A DNA stretch of 43,876 bases from an uncultured Pseudobutyrivibrio sp. (GCA_946403965.1 CAMJBT010000025.1:1-43876); one strand, 5' to 3'; shown: positions 1-9,571, numbered from the stretch's first letter. Numbers and translations: made by a program. The notes: generated from the sequence alone by a model not told the origin.

Positions 1-152
1 AGGTATTTTCTTTAGTCAATTCTTAGGTGTGTTTAAAGTATACAGGAAGCTATTTAATTAATATAATTTCATTATATACATTTTCTTTTATAAGGGTAGT
101 AATTCTAGATTTATTTTTTTCTATTTATTGGATAAATTTAAGCACACACAAA

Positions 153-178
153 GGGGGCCTATCAAATTGATAGACCCC
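153..178 (-). terminator. Hairpin downstream of the GH10 xylanase
   Basis: A 10-12 bp inverted repeat (GGGGTCTATCAA against TTGATAGGCCCC, one G-T pair) lies 45 bases past the xylanase stop. The T tract that follows on the minus strand is weak (TTTGTGTG), so this may stabilise the mRNA 3' end as much as terminate. Confidence 0.6.
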
Positions 179-222
179 ATAGAAAGGTTTTATTAAACTG
201 AGAATGAAAGCTCAGCTTTAAA

Positions 223-3200
223 TTATTTAGCTGTTACAATTACGTATCTAACTCCGGAGAATGCTCCATCGCCATGAACTTCGCACAAACCTACGCGAAG
301 CCACTTGTTGTAATCGCACATGTAAGAATAGTAATCCTTACCATCTTCAAGTGTTACCTTTGTGCCTTTTTCAACACCAAAGTATGCAGCTTCTTCATCT
401 GTCTTAACCTTGTACTCAAGCTTAAGAGCAACTCTGTTTAGCTTCTCATCCCACTTAACGACTCTAGACTTAACTCTTACACCAAACATGTTGATATCAG
501 GCTTTGTAATTTCCTGTGGCTCATTGTTATTGTTTGCTTCATCAATAGAATTTACAAGTGTTACTTCACCGTAAACCTTTGGAGCACTCCATCCATTACC
601 TGTCTCATCATACCATGTTCTTGTTCCAATACGTCCGCCATTAGCACCATCATTAATCTGAAGATCAAGACCTAATGTCTGGCCAACCTTTGGAGTAATA
701 TCTGTCCAAGCAAATGCTGCCTCAACAAAGTATCCCTGATCTGTAACTGTTGCTACATGCTCACAGTTTTCTTCAAGACACTTTGTACCATTGAAGCTTG
801 CCTCATTCTTAAAGTTGATTCTATACTGCTTGTCATCATCCTCAAAGGCTTCTGACTTATTGTTGTTCTCGTCGATAAATACCTCAACAGAATCCTTCTC
901 ATGAGCTGCTTCTGCAGAATCATCAAGTACATCATCCTTTACGCAAAGAAGAACATAGAGATTCTTATCATCCCAGAGAAGCTTTGCACCAGCCTCTGCA
1001 TTTGGTTTTGTACCACCTGTGATTGTAAGCTCCACTGGCTCAACCTTATCCCAGATTTTATCAACCTGTCCATCTACCTTTGGTGTGCCCTTTGCAATAG
1101 ACATAAATGGTTTGCAAAGGCCCTTTGCATAGTACTTGCTTCCATCAGCCTGTGTAAGTCTGATGTTATTGTAAGCATGTTGACCTTCATCATCAGTAAC
1201 AACTACATCAAGGGCAAGCTTAGATGAAACCTTGATTTCATCATCTGTCTCAATTTCAAGAACGCACTCTCCGTTTTCGTCAAGCTGTGCTTCAGTGGTC
1301 TTAACATCTGCTCCATCTGCCATTGACTGTGCGAAATCGACATAAAGCTTAGCTGATGTAGCTCCTAAAGCCTTAACTTTTACAGAAAGCTTGTTGCTAT
1401 TCCAAACTGGAACAAAGCTGTAATCTGTTCCATCAATCTTTACTGTCTTTCCATGTGCAAAAGCATCCTTACCAGAAGCCTGAACTAATGTAAGGCTATT
1501 GATAGCTGGCTCAAGCTTTGTTGGATCAACAAATGCCCAATAAGCTGGCTTTGCAAGATAATCACCATCAAAGAGAAGTGGAACCTGCTTCTGTCTACCG
1601 TTTGCGCCACCACCAACACTAGAGCTAGTCTGAAGCCAAGAGTTAGGATCAATTACACCCCATACTGTGATGTTATTTACATCAATGTCTGGTTCTGCAT
1701 CAATTTCCTTGTATGCATCGAACACATCCTTGTATCTATATGCTTCCTTTGTGTACTCAGCTGAAAGTTCACCATTAGAACCACCAAAGTCTGAGCTGCA
1801 CTTGAAATCAAGCTCTGTTACCTGGATTGTTCCTACAATCTTTCCATATCTCTTACCACACTCAACGATCTTCTGCTTTGTTGGAGAAATCATGTTGTGA
1901 TGTCCCTGCATACCAAATCCGGTGATACGTGTTGGAAGTACAGAGTCATTCTCATGTCTCTTTACACTCTCAAGCAACTGTGCAATTGCATCAGGCTTGT
2001 TACCAGAGCATTCGTTGTAATCGTTGTAGTAAAGTTCAAGATTATCCTGACCCATCTCATGTGCGTAGTAGTTAGCAAATCTGAATGCATTAAGAATGTA
2101 GTCTGGTGCATCTTCAGAGCTACCTGTGCCGTAGATTCTAGCCCAGTTTGATCTTTCGCTTGCGCTGGCACTTCTATATGTACCTGTGCTATCTGAGCAT
2201 GCTTCATTTACCACATCCCATCCGTAGAACATATCCTTATATTCTGATGAGAATACATGCTCATAAACACTCTTGATAAACCATTCATGACGAAGTGTCA
2301 TTTCTTCTGGAGATACCCATGCTCCATTAGGATCATAATTTTCCTTGAAGAACCACTCTGGTGTCTGTGAATGCCATGTAAGTACATGACCTCTTACCTT
2401 AATCTGATTATCTGGATGCTCATCATTCCAATCCTTAAGCTTGTCAAGCATCTTCTCTGCTCTGTCAAAGTTAAGTGTAGGAACCTTCATGTTCTCGTGT
2501 GTTACACCCTTCGCATCTGTCCATGTCTCTTCAACAATCATTCCTTCTGATGGTCTATCGTTCTGATAGTTGAAAAGTGCATCTGGCTTAAGCTCATTGC
2601 CAAATGTTACAGCATTAAAGTGCTTTTCTACAAGATCCATAAGAGCCTTGTCAGAAATCTCAGAAAGCATGATTGCTGCACCTGTATATGAGTTCTTTCC
2701 TATACCCTTTTCTGAAGAAACATAATCCTTCAAATTTGGAATATCCCACTCAATATCGGACTTTGCATCCTCTTCCTCCTTAATTTCTGAAGGCTTTGGA
2801 TAATCTTCCTTCTCACCCTTAAGAGTAAGAGTGATACTCTCAATTGTAAAAGTAGCTTCACCACCTGATGAATTCATAAGTCCGATTCCATCGAAATCTT
2901 CCTTGTCTGAATTCTCAATCACGTTAGTTCCATAAGCAGGCTTTATCTCTTCTCCATCTTTCCGCAATTTTACAGAGAAGCCGCTGACATCGCCCTTCTT
3001 GATGTTCACGCGAACTGACTTTACTTGCTTACCTTCAATTCCCTTTGGTAAGCCAACTACTTTTTCAGCATAATTTCCGCTGTAAGAAATTTTGAAGGCG
3101 CCGCCCTTTACAACAATATCTGAACCCCATGAGCCGCCCTTGCTGTAGTCCTGGTCGAAGTCAGTCATTGGATATGTGATTTCACACTCCTTAGACTCAT

Positions 3201-3645
3201 CCTCGTCCTCTTTATCTTCTTTTTCTTTTTTGTCTTTCTTATCAGCCTTTTCTAAATCTTTTTCTGAGTCCTTTTCAGAATCCTTTTCTTCATCTTCTTC
3301 TGAGTTTTCTTTCTCATCTTCTGACTCTTTTGATTCCTTTTCGTCCTCAGTCTTAGAATCCTTCTTTTCTCCCTTCGAAGTATCCTCTTCCTTAGTTTCT
3401 TCCTTTGTCTCTTCGGTAGTCTTTGACTCCTCTGTTGACTCAGCCTTATCCTCTTTAGTTTCTCCCTTAACTTCTTCTGCCTTCTCAGAAACATCTGATT
3501 TAGCTTCGAGGACTTCATCAGCAACTGTTACATCTGACGCTTCTTGCGCATTTACAGTCACTGGTACTGCTGATGTTGACACCATAGATGCAACTACTGC
3601 AGCAGACAAAAACTTATAAAGTTTTCTTTTCGCCATAACCCTCAC
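223..3645 (-). CDS. Secreted GH10 endo-1,4-beta-xylanase with CBM9 module
   Basis: Endo-beta-1,4-xylanase that cleaves the xylan backbone outside the cell. A signal peptide (about 1-33, ending VNAQEA) is followed by a Glu/Lys/Asp/Ser-rich stretch (about 40-155) and a beta-rich, binding-module-like domain (about 156-280) that I cannot assign. The GH10 barrel spans about 305-710 with acid/base Glu481 in WDVVNE and nucleophile Glu611 in VTELD. After a beta linker comes a family 9 carbohydrate-binding module (about 845-1035), then an unassigned domain of about 95 residues at the C-terminus. No sortase motif or SLH repeat is visible, so retention on the cell may depend on the modules. The start is either the GTG at 3645, 4 bases after AGGAG, or the ATG at 3636 (MAKRKLYKF), 13 bases after it. 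The family and catalytic residues are clear; the flanking domains are descriptive only. Confidence 0.96.
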   Translation of the reverse strand: MRVMAKRKLYKFLSAAVVASMVSTSAVPVTVNAQEASDVTVADEVLEAKSDVSEKAEEVKGETKEDKAESTEESKTTEETKEETKEEDTSKGEKKDSKTEDEKESKESEDEKENSEEDEEKDSEKDSEKDLEKADKKDKKEKEDKEDEDESKECEITYPMTDFDQDYSKGGSWGSDIVVKGGAFKISYSGNYAEKVVGLPKGIEGKQVKSVRVNIKKGDVSGFSVKLRKDGEEIKPAYGTNVIENSDKEDFDGIGLMNSSGGEATFTIESITLTLKGEKEDYPKPSEIKEEEDAKSDIEWDIPNLKDYVSSEKGIGKNSYTGAAIMLSEISDKALMDLVEKHFNAVTFGNELKPDALFNYQNDRPSEGMIVEETWTDAKGVTHENMKVPTLNFDRAEKMLDKLKDWNDEHPDNQIKVRGHVLTWHSQTPEWFFKENYDPNGAWVSPEEMTLRHEWFIKSVYEHVFSSEYKDMFYGWDVVNEACSDSTGTYRSASASERSNWARIYGTGSSEDAPDYILNAFRFANYYAHEMGQDNLELYYNDYNECSGNKPDAIAQLLESVKRHENDSVLPTRITGFGMQGHHNMISPTKQKIVECGKRYGKIVGTIQVTELDFKCSSDFGGSNGELSAEYTKEAYRYKDVFDAYKEIDAEPDIDVNNITVWGVIDPNSWLQTSSSVGGGANGRQKQVPLLFDGDYLAKPAYWAFVDPTKLEPAINSLTLVQASGKDAFAHGKTVKIDGTDYSFVPVWNSNKLSVKVKALGATSAKLYVDFAQSMADGADVKTTEAQLDENGECVLEIETDDEIKVSSKLALDVVVTDDEGQHAYNNIRLTQADGSKYYAKGLCKPFMSIAKGTPKVDGQVDKIWDKVEPVELTITGGTKPNAEAGAKLLWDDKNLYVLLCVKDDVLDDSAEAAHEKDSVEVFIDENNNKSEAFEDDDKQYRINFKNEASFNGTKCLEENCEHVATVTDQGYFVEAAFAWTDITPKVGQTLGLDLQINDGANGGRIGTRTWYDETGNGWSAPKVYGEVTLVNSIDEANNNNEPQEITKPDINMFGVRVKSRVVKWDEKLNRVALKLEYKVKTDEEAAYFGVEKGTKVTLEDGKDYYSYMCDYNKWLRVGLCEVHGDGAFSGVRYVIVTAK

Positions 3646-3665
3646 TATTCTCCTAATATATTTTT

Positions 3666-3683
3666 GTCACTATTAATAGTAAC
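3666..3683 (-). promoter_or_regulatory. Candidate operator palindrome before the xylanase
   Basis: GTCACTATTAATAGTAAC is an inverted repeat with 7 of 8 arm positions matching around a central TA. It lies 20 bases upstream of the GTG start in the 5' leader or core promoter. The position suits repression by a dimeric regulator; no regulator gene is adjacent. Confidence 0.35.
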
Positions 3684-3728
3684 TTTGTAAAACCCCGGGT
3701 AACATCATTTTAGCATGTGAAACTAAAT

Positions 3729-3761
3729 AAAAAGGGGGGATAATCTATAGATTAAACCCCC
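3729..3761 (-). terminator. Rho-independent terminator after the GH115 gene
   Basis: On the minus strand a GGGGG/CCCCC stem is extended by AATC/GATT around a TATA loop and followed by TTTTTATTT. It lies 50 bases past the GH115 stop and separates it from the xylanase gene, so the two are probably separate transcripts. Confidence 0.85.
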
Positions 3762-3810
3762 ACAAAATATTGATATGTCCTATATTACTCTTTGATTATT
3801 AATTGTTGCT

Positions 3811-6723
3811 TTAAAGCTGATAATTCTTGCTTTCACAAGGTCCCAGATATGATTCTCTTATAGACACATTAGGGTTCCATAAAACAAACTTTTCAACAAC
3901 AACTGCAGGATCAATTGCTGTAAGTTTTATTTCATTTAAGCCTTGTTTCAAAAACAGCTTGCACTGTCCAATATGAATATTATCAAGAACTCCTTTTCTC
4001 CAGCTATCAGATTTCCATGGATCAAAGCCTTTATCTGGAATTGTATTAACCACTATTCTGTTGCCATCATTTGATGAAATACCAACAGAAAGCTTGCCAT
4101 GATATACAACTGGATTTGATGCAGCCACATAAATCTGACATGTATATTCACCGTCATTTGCAGCAAAAACCTTGTAAGAAAGACTTGGTGCCATTTTTTC
4201 ATCATCAAACCTTTCGGTGGTTGGAAATACCTTCATGCCACTAAGTGTTCTTCCATAATCTTCAATTTCCTTGTATGAAGCATTACCATAATCCTGTTTT
4301 GATGCAAAGTGAGCAGCCTCCACCGAAATTACACCATTCTCCTCCAAGTAACATGCCTCTTTTACATCTGAAAGATCCAGTGTTGATACATCAACCTGAA
4401 TTTCTACCATAGGAATACTAGTCCCATTTTCAGATTCATCCGCTACTATCTCGCCGTTTTCTACGTATATACGAATCATTGCAGATGAAGATTTATCCCA
4501 GCTACCCTTAAGGATTTTCACCCTATAATTATTTGAAATATCTGTAGATGCATTTTCATTTTTTGAAATAATCTTTCCAGTATTAACATCTGTAATTTCA
4601 ATCCAATCATCTTCCCAATCAATATGGTATGAAAGCTTGTTTTCTCCACCATTAGCCACTTCGAATTCACCCTCTAAATTTGATTCAAAGCATAAAGACA
4701 TATGAAGAACATGTCTTGTCCAGCGATGGGCACCAGTCACATCATCTTGATTAGTAATACTTACAAGAAGTCGGCTACCCTTTACCGGATTTACAAAATG
4801 GCTGGTTGGAAGCTGGCACTGTTCATCATTCCAATTGGTAAATCCAATATGATATACAGACTGCATGTGATTCCATTTTCCATTATTTCTTGTGTGGAAT
4901 TCCTCTGTAAGAGTTCGCTCTTTTTCAATACACTGTTGTATAAGCTTTCCATACTCATTAGCCTTCTTTTTTCGCTGAGATGAATAATGCTGGTTCAGTC
5001 CGCTGTATATCTGCATTTTATTAATCTCTGCCACAGCCATAGCAGGATAATATACCTCCTGAAAGAAGCATTCTTCTAACGCTGTTTTCTTTAGAGACTG
5101 ATACATTTTTTCTGCCATTTCAGTTGTTTCGTATATACGATGTAAAACTCTAGAAGCTTCATTCTCGTGGCAAGGATGATAATTAGTGTGATGCAAAGCT
5201 TCGGGACGTCTTCTGCCATTCCATTTTGTATATTCAGAAGCAATCTTTGCACAATTAATAGATTGTCCTTTATCAAAGCCCATCTTCTCAAAAAACTCTA
5301 CAGTGTAATCAAAAGTCTTGTTAATGGCATTAGTTCCCCACTTATCAAAATCATAAGCCAAATCTAGGAAATAGCTAAGAGGTAACTCCTGATTCTTTAT
5401 ATCTCCTACATTAACAATCCATGCAGAACGAATGCCATAATCATAGGCCATGCTCATCTGCTCCCACACCTTTGTTAATGGTGATGAATTAATCCAAAGA
5501 TATGAAACAGGCTCCCCAAAATAATCGAAATGATAATACATTCCAAATCCGCCATTTTTCTTTCTAAGGTCCTCATCTGGGAGAGTTCTGACATTAGCAA
5601 AATTATCATCACAAAGCATCATGATGTCATTGTCAAGCACATCCCAATCCTTTAATCCCTTTGTATGTTCATCTCCAAAATAATAATCTTCTACCTCTTT
5701 ATATATAGCCAATAGCTGTGGATGCTCAGATGGTGCATATTTAGAGATAAGCTCCTTTTGAACCTTGATAGCAGATTTCAACACATTAATATTGTCTTCT
5801 AAGGTTGCATCCTCAGGCATCAGATATGAATCATTTTCTCCACGCATACCAATGGTAATAAGATTCTCAAAATCCTTATTTCTAATGAGACCATCCTTCC
5901 AAAATTCTGTAATACCTTCAGCATTTGAAAGAAAGCTCCAGTCTTTTCCATACTGAGGATTGTCATGTCTGAGAGTTTGAAACTCCTGCCCCGAACGACA
6001 ACAAGGCTCATGATGAGAAGCCCCCATGATTACTCCCATCTCGTCAGCAAGCTTGGCATTTTCTATATGATCTAATGTAAAATCAGAACGCCACATTGCA
6101 GGCCACATGTAATTTCCTTTTAACCTGAGAAGCAATTCGAAAATCTTTTCATAAAGTTCAGGACATGGTCTGATACTACCAAACTTTTCTCTAGCCCAGT
6201 TACCAAAACATGGCTGTTCATCATTTATAAAAAAACCTCTATATCTAACTGAAGGTTCCTTAGATATTTTTTCAATTTCCTTACGAAGAACAATTTCCTT
6301 CTGAGTTTTAATAGGTGCATCTGCCCAATAATAAAGTGGTGAAACGCCTATCTTCTCAGATATAGAAAACATTCCATAAACAGCACCGCGCTTATCACTA
6401 CCTACAATAGCAAGTATTGTCTGACTCAAATTTTTAGGATTTTTGAATAATGCGATTTCATATACCTCGCGTTTTCCACTAATCTCTTGAACCTTTATAT
6501 GCGATTTAAATTCCCCATTTACTGCAGCACTTTCTGCAAGTCCTATATATATCACAAAATTTTTATCCTCTGGGAAGCTATCAAAAACCTCCGGTTTTAC
6601 ACCAGTCACCTTTTCAATATCTCCAGCGAATATATCTGTCATTTTTTTCATTCCATGGACCCCATTATCCTCTAGAACAATAGGTGCCACTTCTCCCGCT
6701 TTGAATAATTCAAAATCCAACAT
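3811..6723 (-). CDS. GH115 xylan alpha-1,2-glucuronidase, cytoplasmic
   Basis: Glycoside hydrolase family 115, which removes (4-O-methyl)glucuronic acid from xylan or xylo-oligosaccharides. The N-terminal domain (1-155) is followed by the family hallmark at 159-176 (RYRGFFINDEQPCFGNW), the barrel with MWPAMWRSDF and GMRGENDSY, and a C-terminal GH115 domain beginning near SVEAAHFASK. At 970 residues it is a normal length for the family. There is no signal peptide, so it should act inside the cell on imported branched oligosaccharides, complementing the secreted GH10 enzyme next door. The start ATG follows AAAGGGAAGATA. A promoter region of about 250 bases lies upstream. No transporter gene is in the window. 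Confidence 0.94.
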   Translation of the reverse strand: MLDFELFKAGEVAPIVLEDNGVHGMKKMTDIFAGDIEKVTGVKPEVFDSFPEDKNFVIYIGLAESAAVNGEFKSHIKVQEISGKREVYEIALFKNPKNLSQTILAIVGSDKRGAVYGMFSISEKIGVSPLYYWADAPIKTQKEIVLRKEIEKISKEPSVRYRGFFINDEQPCFGNWAREKFGSIRPCPELYEKIFELLLRLKGNYMWPAMWRSDFTLDHIENAKLADEMGVIMGASHHEPCCRSGQEFQTLRHDNPQYGKDWSFLSNAEGITEFWKDGLIRNKDFENLITIGMRGENDSYLMPEDATLEDNINVLKSAIKVQKELISKYAPSEHPQLLAIYKEVEDYYFGDEHTKGLKDWDVLDNDIMMLCDDNFANVRTLPDEDLRKKNGGFGMYYHFDYFGEPVSYLWINSSPLTKVWEQMSMAYDYGIRSAWIVNVGDIKNQELPLSYFLDLAYDFDKWGTNAINKTFDYTVEFFEKMGFDKGQSINCAKIASEYTKWNGRRRPEALHHTNYHPCHENEASRVLHRIYETTEMAEKMYQSLKKTALEECFFQEVYYPAMAVAEINKMQIYSGLNQHYSSQRKKKANEYGKLIQQCIEKERTLTEEFHTRNNGKWNHMQSVYHIGFTNWNDEQCQLPTSHFVNPVKGSRLLVSITNQDDVTGAHRWTRHVLHMSLCFESNLEGEFEVANGGENKLSYHIDWEDDWIEITDVNTGKIISKNENASTDISNNYRVKILKGSWDKSSSAMIRIYVENGEIVADESENGTSIPMVEIQVDVSTLDLSDVKEACYLEENGVISVEAAHFASKQDYGNASYKEIEDYGRTLSGMKVFPTTERFDDEKMAPSLSYKVFAANDGEYTCQIYVAASNPVVYHGKLSVGISSNDGNRIVVNTIPDKGFDPWKSDSWRKGVLDNIHIGQCKLFLKQGLNEIKLTAIDPAVVVEKFVLWNPNVSIRESYLGPCESKNYQL

Positions 6724-6788
6724 TATCTTCCCTTTCTCTTTAGACTTCAGATTCGTCTTAACATTTTAAATTAATCACATTTTAACAA

Positions 6789-6805
6789 TTTGTATACTAG
6801 TGTGG
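6789..6805 (-). promoter_or_regulatory. Possible hexuronate-type operator half-site
   Basis: TTGTATACTAGTGTGG lies about 70 bases upstream of the GH115 start. TTGTATAC resembles operators reported for GntR-family hexuronate regulators in Firmicutes, but the second arm is degenerate. This is a weak match from memory only. Confidence 0.2.
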
Positions 6806-6910
6806 GAGTTCATTTCTTGACCTTTTAAACGTAAATAATTGCTAAGATGTTCAAGAGCTTTTTTTCTCCTGATACACACCCTGTTAGCTAAACCGGCACA
6901 AATTTAGCAA

Positions 6911-6957
6911 AAAAGACTTCTTGTATGGAAGCACTAATGTAATTCCACCAAGAAGTC
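6911..6957 (-). terminator. Rho-independent terminator after the HAD phosphatase
   Basis: The minus strand forms GACTTCTTG/CAAGAAGTC extended by TGGAA/TTCCA around a 12-base loop, followed by TTTTTT. It lies 19 bases past the stop codon. Confidence 0.9.
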
Positions 6958-6975
6958 AACTTTTCTCGCCTTACC

Positions 6976-7623
6976 CTATAAAGTATTAGAGACAATCTCG
7001 CTTAACTGCTTAATATCCTCTATTTTAGCAACATATCCATCTACAGATTTTCCATAACCATACGCTGCCCAAATAAAATCTACGCCAGCCTGATCACAAG
7101 CATCCTTGTCTGATTGAATGTCGCCAATGTATACAGGATGATTAATATGATTTTTCTCAACAATTCCTTTAATATTGTCTGCTTTCCCCATCCCATTATC
7201 ACCGTAGCAAATGAAGTCTGTAAAATATTTTCCATATCCACTAAGTTCCATAAAAGTTTCAATATAGCCTGATTGGCAATTGCTGACAATATAAAGCTTT
7301 GTCTTCTTACAAAGCTCCTTCAGTGTGTCCTCAAGACCTGGGTAACAAGTATCGGTATGATTTTCTACTAAATCCTTCATTTCATACTCTTCGCATAGCT
7401 CTAATGTCTTATAGCGCTTTGCCGGATCCTTGTCTGGAATACAGGCATCTGCAATATCTGTCATAGTCTTTCCAAAAAGTCCCATTAATTTTTCTTTTGT
7501 AAATTGGATGTCATAGCCCATTTCATTGGCAGCTCGAGTCCAACTAGCAGCAAAAACTGTTGTGTTGTCCCATATAGTTCCATCCATGTCAAAAATTACA
7601 CCATCAGTATCTATTCTATTCAT
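6976..7623 (-). CDS. HAD-superfamily phosphatase, phosphoglycolate phosphatase-like
   Basis: Small-molecule phosphate-ester hydrolase of the haloacid dehalogenase superfamily, 215 residues. Motif I is FDMDGT with nucleophile Asp12 and Asp14; a helical cap follows; motif II is IVSNCQ; motif IV is GDIQSDKDA. The start is placed at the ATG at 7623 because GAAGGG lies 9 bases upstream. An in-frame ATG at 7644 lacks a ribosome site and would add 7 residues. The subfamily looks like Gph/PGP, but the substrate cannot be read from sequence. It is a single gene with its own terminator and no functional link to its neighbours. Confidence 0.85.
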   Translation of the reverse strand: MNRIDTDGVIFDMDGTIWDNTTVFAASWTRAANEMGYDIQFTKEKLMGLFGKTMTDIADACIPDKDPAKRYKTLELCEEYEMKDLVENHTDTCYPGLEDTLKELCKKTKLYIVSNCQSGYIETFMELSGYGKYFTDFICYGDNGMGKADNIKGIVEKNHINHPVYIGDIQSDKDACDQAGVDFIWAAYGYGKSVDGYVAKIEDIKQLSEIVSNTL

Positions 7624-7702
7624 ATTAGTATTCCCTTCAATCATTTATTCAATATGAGTTGTATTGTACTCCGTGTTATCAACTACTGCAATTATTTTTA
7701 GT

Positions 7703-7738
7703 CAAAAAAATAGTCTATGCCATAATAGACATAGACTA
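7703..7738 (-). terminator. Rho-independent terminator after the 54-residue ORF
   Basis: AGTCTATG/CATAGACT stem with a 10-base loop, followed on the minus strand by ATTTTTTTG. It lies 13 bases past the small gene's stop, supporting that gene as a real transcription unit. Confidence 0.85.
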
Positions 7739-7750
7739 CTAAATCTTTGA

Positions 7751-7915
7751 TTATTCTTGAGTATCGAGAGCTGCATCCATGATATGCATCAACTCCATAG
7801 CGCTTCGGAAGTTGATTTTCTCATCCCTATCAGCCCAAGTAACCTGGCCCTGCCAACTATCATTTTCACACTTATTTACATGAACAACAAATGTAGCATC
7901 TTTATTTTCAGACAT
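7751..7915 (-). CDS. Conserved-looking 54-residue protein of unknown function
   Basis: A short ORF encoding a soluble peptide that opens MSENKDATFVVHVNKCEN and carries WQGQVTWADRDEKINFRSA in the middle. A strong GGAGGTGTTTACT ribosome site precedes the ATG and a clean terminator follows. The pattern of beta strands, a WQGxVTW motif and an NFRSAxELM helix resembles small proteins I recall as common in Lachnospiraceae genomes, but no function is assigned to them. There is no signal peptide, membrane segment or metal motif. The terminator and upstream promoter region make it a monocistronic gene. Confidence 0.8.
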   Translation of the reverse strand: MSENKDATFVVHVNKCENDSWQGQVTWADRDEKINFRSAMELMHIMDAALDTQE

Positions 7916-8002
7916 AGTAAACACCTCCCTAACGTTTCATATGGTTATAATATCACATTTATCGTTATATGAACCGTTATTTTTCAAGAAAAATAGAAAT
8001 AT

Positions 8003-9571
8003 TTACTTGTTAAACAATTGCTGTGCTCTGTTATAAGAGAAATTGAATTTTCTAATACCTTCGTGAGTTTCCTCTGCATAGCGGTATGAATCAGTTACTT
8101 CCAATTCAAATTTATGAAGCAACTCTGGATTTGAAGCAAGGGCTGGCGCTGCATCTGTAGAAAGATTGGCCACAATATAATTTTCTACCGATTCATATGC
8201 TGCTACTTTCCCATCTGTTGTTGCCAAATCATATTTTGCAATCTGGTAGTCTGGATTCGCAAATACAAAACAAAGGTAGGCTATTGTAATAGCAATCATA
8301 CTAGCCTTAAATACAGGGAATGTCTTTGAGAATATTCCCACCATAAGAAATGCCAGCCACAAACAAAGCACTGCTAAAAACCATAGAACAAACACTCTCA
8401 AGAATGTAAGCTGATAAACTCCAATGTAAAGTAACATTCTCAATGCAGAAGATGCAATCATAATATATGTACATCCTGCAATAATTACAAGAATTGCAGT
8501 AAGCAATTTTGATGTTTTAAACTCCCTGGTACATACAGATACCATTACAATATTTAAGACACAGACAAATACTAACTGATAGAAGCCCTCGTGAGCGTAC
8601 TCTGCGTATGTATATCCAGCTGGAAGCTTCATTGAGCCTGTGAATAAATATAGCACCTGAATCAACGAGAACACTAAATATATAAAACCAAGAATTGCTG
8701 TAAAAGTAATTGCGATAACAGGATTAGCTTTTCCCTCTCCTCTTGCCTTGATTTTCACATCTCCTCTTTCCATTGTATATGGAATCAAATAGGCAGCCAT
8801 AAATGAAAGGAACAGAGTAACGATAATACCGATAATATCAGCAAAATTGTCCGGGAGCTTGATTGCATTGGCAATATTTTTAAGCATCTGCGAGAATACC
8901 AAATCTGCCGAACTAAGTAAGGCCATAACAATGACAACTGCTGGTATTGCACAAATCACACCAACCACTATAGCCATAAAAGTTTGCTTTTTTTGTGGTT
9001 CCATTTTACCATTTCTTGATTTTACCCATTGACCAAAATCAAAAAACGGATTTACGAAGTGCGACACTGGAAGAACAATTGAAACTATTATTCCGCCAAG
9101 CCATCCTACAATATCCCATCCTGTAGTATCTACATATAAATAAAGCATAAAGCTGAAAAACAATAAAAATATTGCTGTAGCATCTAAAAATAATAAAGCC
9201 CATGAGGTTGTCATACACTTGTGAATTGAAAGCAACATCAAAGCTGATACATAAAAGATCCCAAGAGCTTTGCTTCCATTTCTAGAAGACAACAATGACA
9301 AACCATCTTTCTTTCTGATTATTTGTAAGAAACCAAGGGTAATTGCCATAAATATTGGATATGTAATACCACTATGATTTTTGTACAGACAAAAAGTATA
9401 TACGATAGCAAAAACAAGTGAAATCAATCCATACTTTTTGAATACTTCACCATTACCTTTTATTTCCTCCACAGCATTAACCTGAGGCATAGCACTAATT
9501 GTCTGTTCATTTGCAATAATGCTGTCCATTTCATGCCCCGAATAATTAGGTCCAGTATAAGCCTTATCCAT
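8003..9571 (-). CDS. DUF4173-family polytopic membrane protein
   Basis: Integral membrane protein of 522 residues with about ten or more hydrophobic segments and a charged C-terminal tail (VTDSYRYAEETHEG). The motif HFVNPFFDFGQW and the overall layout fit DUF4173 (annotated as DUF4153/DUF4173 membrane proteins), whose function is unknown. The start is the ATG at 9571 (MDKAYTGPNY), 8 bases after AAGGAGG; the reading frame stays open upstream into the XRE gene but has no ribosome site there. It follows the XRE gene by 13 bases and so belongs to the DUF2975-XRE-DUF4173 operon. Confidence 0.85.
   Translation of the reverse strand: MDKAYTGPNYSGHEMDSIIANEQTISAMPQVNAVEEIKGNGEVFKKYGLISLVFAIVYTFCLYKNHSGITYPIFMAITLGFLQIIRKKDGLSLLSSRNGSKALGIFYVSALMLLSIHKCMTTSWALLFLDATAIFLLFFSFMLYLYVDTTGWDIVGWLGGIIVSIVLPVSHFVNPFFDFGQWVKSRNGKMEPQKKQTFMAIVVGVICAIPAVVIVMALLSSADLVFSQMLKNIANAIKLPDNFADIIGIIVTLFLSFMAAYLIPYTMERGDVKIKARGEGKANPVIAITFTAILGFIYLVFSLIQVLYLFTGSMKLPAGYTYAEYAHEGFYQLVFVCVLNIVMVSVCTREFKTSKLLTAILVIIAGCTYIMIASSALRMLLYIGVYQLTFLRVFVLWFLAVLCLWLAFLMVGIFSKTFPVFKASMIAITIAYLCFVFANPDYQIAKYDLATTDGKVAAYESVENYIVANLSTDAAPALASNPELLHKFELEVTDSYRYAEETHEGIRKFNFSYNRAQQLFNK

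Noticed and set aside
3176-3619. Long Ser-rich plus-strand reading frame
   Set aside because: It is the antisense of the Glu/Lys/Asp-rich linker of the xylanase; no ribosome site and the composition is forced by the opposite strand.
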